A stretch of DNA of 64,000 nt from M55B129 sp034189085 (GTDB taxonomy: Bacteria; Bacillota; Dethiobacteria; DTU022): the NCBI GenBank assembly GCA_034189085.1, contig JAXHVH010000001.1, positions 124,001 to 188,000 of the forward strand, written 5' to 3'. The position numbers and the translations under genes were made by a program. This document shows, piece by piece, positions 60,544 through 64,000 of the stretch; within the stretch, counting starts at the first letter, position 1; each line of letters starts with the position of its first letter. The notes under the pieces are model-generated. The model made no database searches. It had not been told where the DNA came from and saw only the letters and a program-made list of their open reading frames with translations.

Positions 60544-61443
60544 TCATCTCTCCTCTCCGATTATTCGTACTTCTGGCTGTAATTCAAGGTCATATTTCTC
60601 TTTTATCACCTTTTGCACTTTCTCCATGAGGGTCATGATATCGGCAGCAGTTGCTCCCCCGGTATTAACTATGAAGTTGGCATGTTTTCTAGAAACCTCG
60701 GCCCCGCCAACTTTCATTCCCTTCAAACCGGCCTGTTCAATTATTTCACCGGCCGGAACATCGGGAAAATTGCGAAAAACGCTGCCGGCGCTGGGTTGTT
60801 CCGGATGACGCCTGCGCCGTTCCGCTAAAAAATTTTCGATCAAGCGAAGCGATTCATGGTAACTGCCTTTTTTAAGAAGCAAATCTACTTCAAAAATAAT
60901 CCCTCTCCCGGACAGGTTACTGCACCGGTAACCAAAGGATAGTTCTTCTTTTGCAAGCCCCACGGTAGCACCACTGTCAGAAACAAGGCGGACCGCTTGA
61001 ATCCTTTCTCCTATGTAATCTCCGAACGCACCGGCATTCATAATTACCGCTCCACCCAGTGTTCCCGGAATGCCTGCAGCAAATTCCACCCCGCGCCATC
61101 CCTTTTTCACAGTCTCCCTGGCCAGGGCAGTCATGGCCATTCCTGCCCCCGCGGTAATTCCATTTTCTCCCTGTTTGATGTAAGAAAAGGCTGCTCCAAT
61201 ATGAACGACCAGCCCCCTGATCCCTCCATCCAGGACAAGCAGATTTGTCCCATTGCCCATAACAAACAGAGGAAGCTCGAATTTCTTGCTTAACATAATT
61301 ACTTCAACAAGTTCATTGACCGAGTGAGGGGCAATGTAATAATCAGCAGGACCGCCAACCTTCCAGGAGGTATAAGAAGCCAGCGGTTCATTTACTTTGA
61401 CCGCCGAACCAAATTTATTTTTTAATTCCTCTTCTACCTTCAT
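60544..61443 (-). CDS. murB: UDP-N-acetylenolpyruvoylglucosamine reductase
   Basis: Reduces the enolpyruvyl group to make UDP-MurNAc, 299 aa, FAD type II MurB. Visible: SYTSWKVGGPADYYI (FAD), GNGTNLLVLDGG, AAGIPGTLGGAVIMNAG, QPSAGSVFRNF (Ser general acid), GGAEVSRKHANFI and PEVRII (Glu). ATG 61443 overlaps the murG stop (ATGA). Confidence 0.96.
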   Translation of the reverse strand: MKVEEELKNKFGSAVKVNEPLASYTSWKVGGPADYYIAPHSVNELVEVIMLSKKFELPLFVMGNGTNLLVLDGGIRGLVVHIGAAFSYIKQGENGITAGAGMAMTALARETVKKGWRGVEFAAGIPGTLGGAVIMNAGAFGDYIGERIQAVRLVSDSGATVGLAKEELSFGYRCSNLSGRGIIFEVDLLLKKGSYHESLRLIENFLAERRRRHPEQPSAGSVFRNFPDVPAGEIIEQAGLKGMKVGGAEVSRKHANFIVNTGGATAADIMTLMEKVQKVIKEKYDLELQPEVRIIGEER

Positions 61444-62528
61444 GAAGCGACCTCCCGCAGGCACTGATAAAGCTTCGCTGCAGCATCTGTTAATCCTAAT
61501 GCACGGCTTTTTCTTCTCATATCAACCAATATTTCAGGATGGTTAACCAGTATGTCAATTTCCTGTTTTAATTTTAAATAATCAAAATCCTTTTCTTCTA
61601 TCAACACCGCCGCACCAGCATCAGCCAGTACCCTGGCATTGTAATACTGATGATTATTGACAACATTTGGTGATGGTATCAGAATCGCCGGCAGCCCGAT
61701 GGCCGTAATTTCAGCCAGGGTAGTGGCTCCGCTGCGAGTAACTGCCAGATTGGCCGCAGCCAGCGCCGCCGGCATCTGCTCCAGGTAGGGAAACAGTTTC
61801 ACCCTTTCCGGCAGCGAACCAAGTTCGTTCTGTACTTCCTGGTGATAAATTTCACCGGTGACGTAGATCAGGTTTATTTCTTCAGGCAAAAAACCAGCTT
61901 TAAGATACGCCGTAACCTCCTGGTTAAGTTTCAATGCTCCCCTGCTTCCACCATAAATAAGTACTATTTTTGCTGCCGGGTTTAAACCTAACTGCCGGCA
62001 GCCTTCTTCCCGGCTGATAAGGCCAACTTCACTGGCCCGTGGATTACCGGTCAAAATAATGCCGCTTGAGCGAGGCAACCTGCTCTCGGTTTCAGCATAA
62101 GAGATGCAGACCCTACTCACATAACGAGCCAACCTCCGGTTAGTTAAACCGGGCAGAGCATTCTGTTCATGAATAACGGTTGGATATTTTTTCATCAGTG
62201 CCGCTATCACAAGTGGCGCTGCCACATACCCACCTGTACCCAGAACAACGTCCGGCCGGAACTGGTCAATAATTCGTCCCGATTCCTTCAAGCCCTTAAA
62301 TAAATCTCCCATTACTGCTCCAATCCGTTTTAAACTACGCTGAAAACCGCGGGCATGGATGGTAACCAGTTTGAAGCCGGAAGAAGGAATGATTTTATTT
62401 TCCAATCCGGTTTTGCTGCCTACAAATAATATTTCATTATCACTGTCAACTTCCCGCGCATAACGGGCCAGAGCCAGTGCCGGATAAATATGGCCTCCCG
62501 TTCCTCCTCCGCCAATCATGATTCTCAT
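61440..62528 (-). CDS. murG: UDP-N-acetylglucosamine:lipid I transferase MurG
   Basis: Makes lipid II on the inner face of the membrane, 362 aa, GT-B fold. Motifs: GGGGTGGHIYPALALA, GTGGYVAAPLVIAALM, HEQNALPGLTNR, GGSRGALKLNQ, TRSGATTLAEITAIGLPAILIP. ATG 62528 with GGAG seven bases upstream, three bases after ftsW. Confidence 0.97.
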   Translation of the reverse strand: MRIMIGGGGTGGHIYPALALARYAREVDSDNEILFVGSKTGLENKIIPSSGFKLVTIHARGFQRSLKRIGAVMGDLFKGLKESGRIIDQFRPDVVLGTGGYVAAPLVIAALMKKYPTVIHEQNALPGLTNRRLARYVSRVCISYAETESRLPRSSGIILTGNPRASEVGLISREEGCRQLGLNPAAKIVLIYGGSRGALKLNQEVTAYLKAGFLPEEINLIYVTGEIYHQEVQNELGSLPERVKLFPYLEQMPAALAAANLAVTRSGATTLAEITAIGLPAILIPSPNVVNNHQYYNARVLADAGAAVLIEEKDFDYLKLKQEIDILVNHPEILVDMRRKSRALGLTDAAAKLYQCLREVAS

Positions 62529-62531
62529 CAA

Positions 62532-63662
62532 TTAGCTCCTTTGCGTCCCCGGCAGTTCTCGAGTATATTTGGATATGTTGATCAATATTCCAATACTGCA
62601 CAAAACAAACAACACTGAACTCCCCCCGTAGCTAATCAGGGGCAGATTAATACCGGTAACAGGCAGCATTCCCGTTACAACCGCCACATTGATTACAACC
62701 TGCAGGGCAAATGTAAAAATGATCCCTGCTGCCAGGAGACTGCCGAACAGGTCGGGTGCTTTGTAGGCAATTTGAAACCCTCGCCAGATAAGGATCAGGT
62801 AAAGCAATAAAACAACAACCGCCCCGATAAAACCAAGTTCTTCTCCAATAACGGCAAAGATAAAATCGTTTTGCGGTTCTGGCAGGTAAAATAATTTCTG
62901 CTTGCTGCGGCCCAGGCCGACTCCGAATATGTGCCCTGATCCCAGGGCATAAAAAGATTGGATAATCTGATAACCCGACTCTGAAGGGTCTGCCCATGGA
63001 TCAATAAATGTGAACAATCTCTGCAGGCGGTAACCTTCCCTGACAGTCAGGTAAGCCAGCGGTGGCAAGGCCAGCAGGGACAGGCCAGCCATGCGGCTGA
63101 CAGGCATCCCGGCGAAGATTACTACCATGGCTGCAGAAGTCAGGACAATTAGGGCCGTACTCATGTCGGGCTGAAACTGGATCATTAGAAAAGCAGCCCC
63201 CACAAGGGTCAGTGGGATTACAGTGGATACCCAAAAATTTCTCAAGTTCATACGTTTAGTGCTCATGTAAGCAGCAATGAAAATGACAAAGGCCAGCTTG
63301 CTGAATTCGGAAGGCTGCAGGACAACCGGCCCTATTGTTAACCATCGCCTGGCATCAGTCCCCAGTTCAGACCCGAAACCAGTGAAAATTAAAGCCAGCA
63401 GAATAAAATTGACCAGCAATATTAATAGGGACAGCTGCTTCAGCTTTCGATAATTAATCCGCGAAAACAAATACATCGCTACCAGACCAACTGCAGTCCA
63501 CAGAGCCTGACGTTTCAGAAAATAGTAAGGATCACCAACCTTTTCATCAGCCACAACATAACTCGCGCTGAAAACCATCAACAACCCGATGGCCAACAAC
63601 AGTACAGTAACAAGAATTAGTATGCGGTCAGGTTCATGTTTGTTTTCCCGGTTACCGTCCAT
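62532..63662 (-). CDS. ftsW: SEDS family lipid II polymerase FtsW/SpoVE
   Basis: Septal glycan polymerase, 376 aa, about ten membrane helices. Signature FSASYVVADEKVGDPYYFLKRQ, FQPDMSTALIV, an Asp-rich loop near GSHIFGVGLGRSKQK, QNDFIFAVIGEELGFIGA and LPVTGINLPLISYGGSS. In this cluster it corresponds to ftsW or spoVE. ATG 63662, GGAG eight bases upstream; overlaps the murD end by 11 bases. Confidence 0.95.
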   Translation of the reverse strand: MDGNRENKHEPDRILILVTVLLLAIGLLMVFSASYVVADEKVGDPYYFLKRQALWTAVGLVAMYLFSRINYRKLKQLSLLILLVNFILLALIFTGFGSELGTDARRWLTIGPVVLQPSEFSKLAFVIFIAAYMSTKRMNLRNFWVSTVIPLTLVGAAFLMIQFQPDMSTALIVLTSAAMVVIFAGMPVSRMAGLSLLALPPLAYLTVREGYRLQRLFTFIDPWADPSESGYQIIQSFYALGSGHIFGVGLGRSKQKLFYLPEPQNDFIFAVIGEELGFIGAVVVLLLYLILIWRGFQIAYKAPDLFGSLLAAGIIFTFALQVVINVAVVTGMLPVTGINLPLISYGGSSVLFVLCSIGILINISKYTRELPGTQRS

Positions 63663-64000
63663 TCATATCTCTCCTCTCCCCGCATTCCCGCTGGAGATTT
63701 AAGACTATTTTTTTAAAAAGGTTACCCCGTTCCTCATAATCTTTAAACATGTCCCAGCTGGCACAGGCCGGCGAAAGCAATACAATTTCTCCACTGCGGG
63801 CTTCACGAGCAGCTTGATGTACGGCTTCCTGTAGATCAGGTACAGCCACAACCGATTGAAATCCTACCTTGTTTAACGAGTCAGTAATCTTCTCGCGTGT
63901 TTCTCCCAGCAACAGGAGCAGTCTGGCCCTTTCGCGCACCGTCTCTGCCAGGGAAGAAAAATCGCTTCCCTTATCTTTACCTCCGGCAATTAAAATTATT
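63652..64000 (-). CDS. murD: UDP-N-acetylmuramoyl-L-alanine:D-glutamate ligase, C-terminal part
   Basis: The window end cuts this gene; only the last about 115 codons are seen. IILIAGGKDKGSDF (Mur ligase C-domain), LLLLGETREKI and LSPACASWDMFKDYEERGNLFK are diagnostic of MurD, which adds D-Glu to UDP-MurNAc-Ala. It should continue beyond 64000. First in the visible order murD-ftsW-murG-murB. Confidence 0.93.
   Translation of the reverse strand, partial: IILIAGGKDKGSDFSSLAETVRERARLLLLLGETREKITDSLNKVGFQSVVAVPDLQEAVHQAAREARSGEIVLLSPACASWDMFKDYEERGNLFKKIVLNLQRECGERRDMNGR

Noticed and set aside
1..64000. Mobile elements, CRISPR or prophage
   Set aside because: No transposase, integrase, direct-repeat array or phage gene was seen; gene order is conserved core.

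Overview
The window looks like a stretch of chromosome from an anaerobic, Gram-positive, Clostridia-like bacterium (Bacillota). The evidence is: gene order that matches the conserved Firmicutes blocks; two T-box leaders; an infC leader followed by an AUU start; strong AGGAGG-type ribosome binding sites with many TTG and GTG starts; single-membrane envelope genes (PASTA kinase, RemA, DivIVA); and anaerobic enzymes (oxygen-sensitive NrdD, a 2-hydroxyacyl-CoA dehydratase-activase-like protein). The genus cannot be read from the sequence. Almost everything is on the minus strand. The plus strand carries only a class A PBP, a tRNA-Val, a SpoIIM/DUF95 membrane protein and rqcH. I see no insertion sequence, prophage or CRISPR array.

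Block 1 (about 38-27344) starts with a NusG-domain-II protein and a divergent PASTA-bearing PBP1A. It continues, in transcription order from right to left: a DRG-like TGS GTPase; lemA and a DUF2207 membrane protein; a 1447-residue tandem dehydratase-activase protein; a lipid kinase; thrS; infC-rpmI-rplT; ktrB-ktrA; a TrmH-family methyltransferase; pheS-pheT; zapA; cvpA; a 3-methyladenine DNA glycosylase; mutS2; and a small unknown gene. This is the usual Firmicutes translation/tRNA-charging block with potassium uptake inserted. It is controlled by a Phe T-box and a ribosomal-protein leader.

Block 2 (27645-41962) is the classic yicC-remA-gmk-rpoZ-coaBC-priA-def-fmt-rsmB-prpC-prkC-rsgA-rpe run, followed by a class V aminotransferase. 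It is interrupted only by spoIIM on the opposite strand. Many genes here overlap by 1-4 bases, so translation is probably coupled. Block 3 (42101-50063) has rqcH (plus strand), rluD, lgt, lspA, ileS behind an Ile T-box, and divIVA.

Block 4 (50145-64000) is the division and cell-wall cluster: murD (cut by the window end)-ftsW-murG-murB-ftsQ-ftsA-ftsZ, then a lipoprotein, nrdD, pgeF, a HlyD-like protein, ylmE, ylmG, ylmH and divIVA. Three genes often found here in relatives are absent: murC, sepF and the spoIIGA-sigE-sigG trio. FtsZ also has a short tail with a divergent C-terminal peptide.

No single obviously new system stands out; the window is mostly housekeeping. The items most worth a second look are the tandem activase fusion, the atypical FtsZ tail together with absent sepF, the variant glycyl-radical motif of NrdD, the genes that replace the sporulation sigma factors, and the presence of three ribosome quality-control factors (MutS2, RqcH, YlmH).
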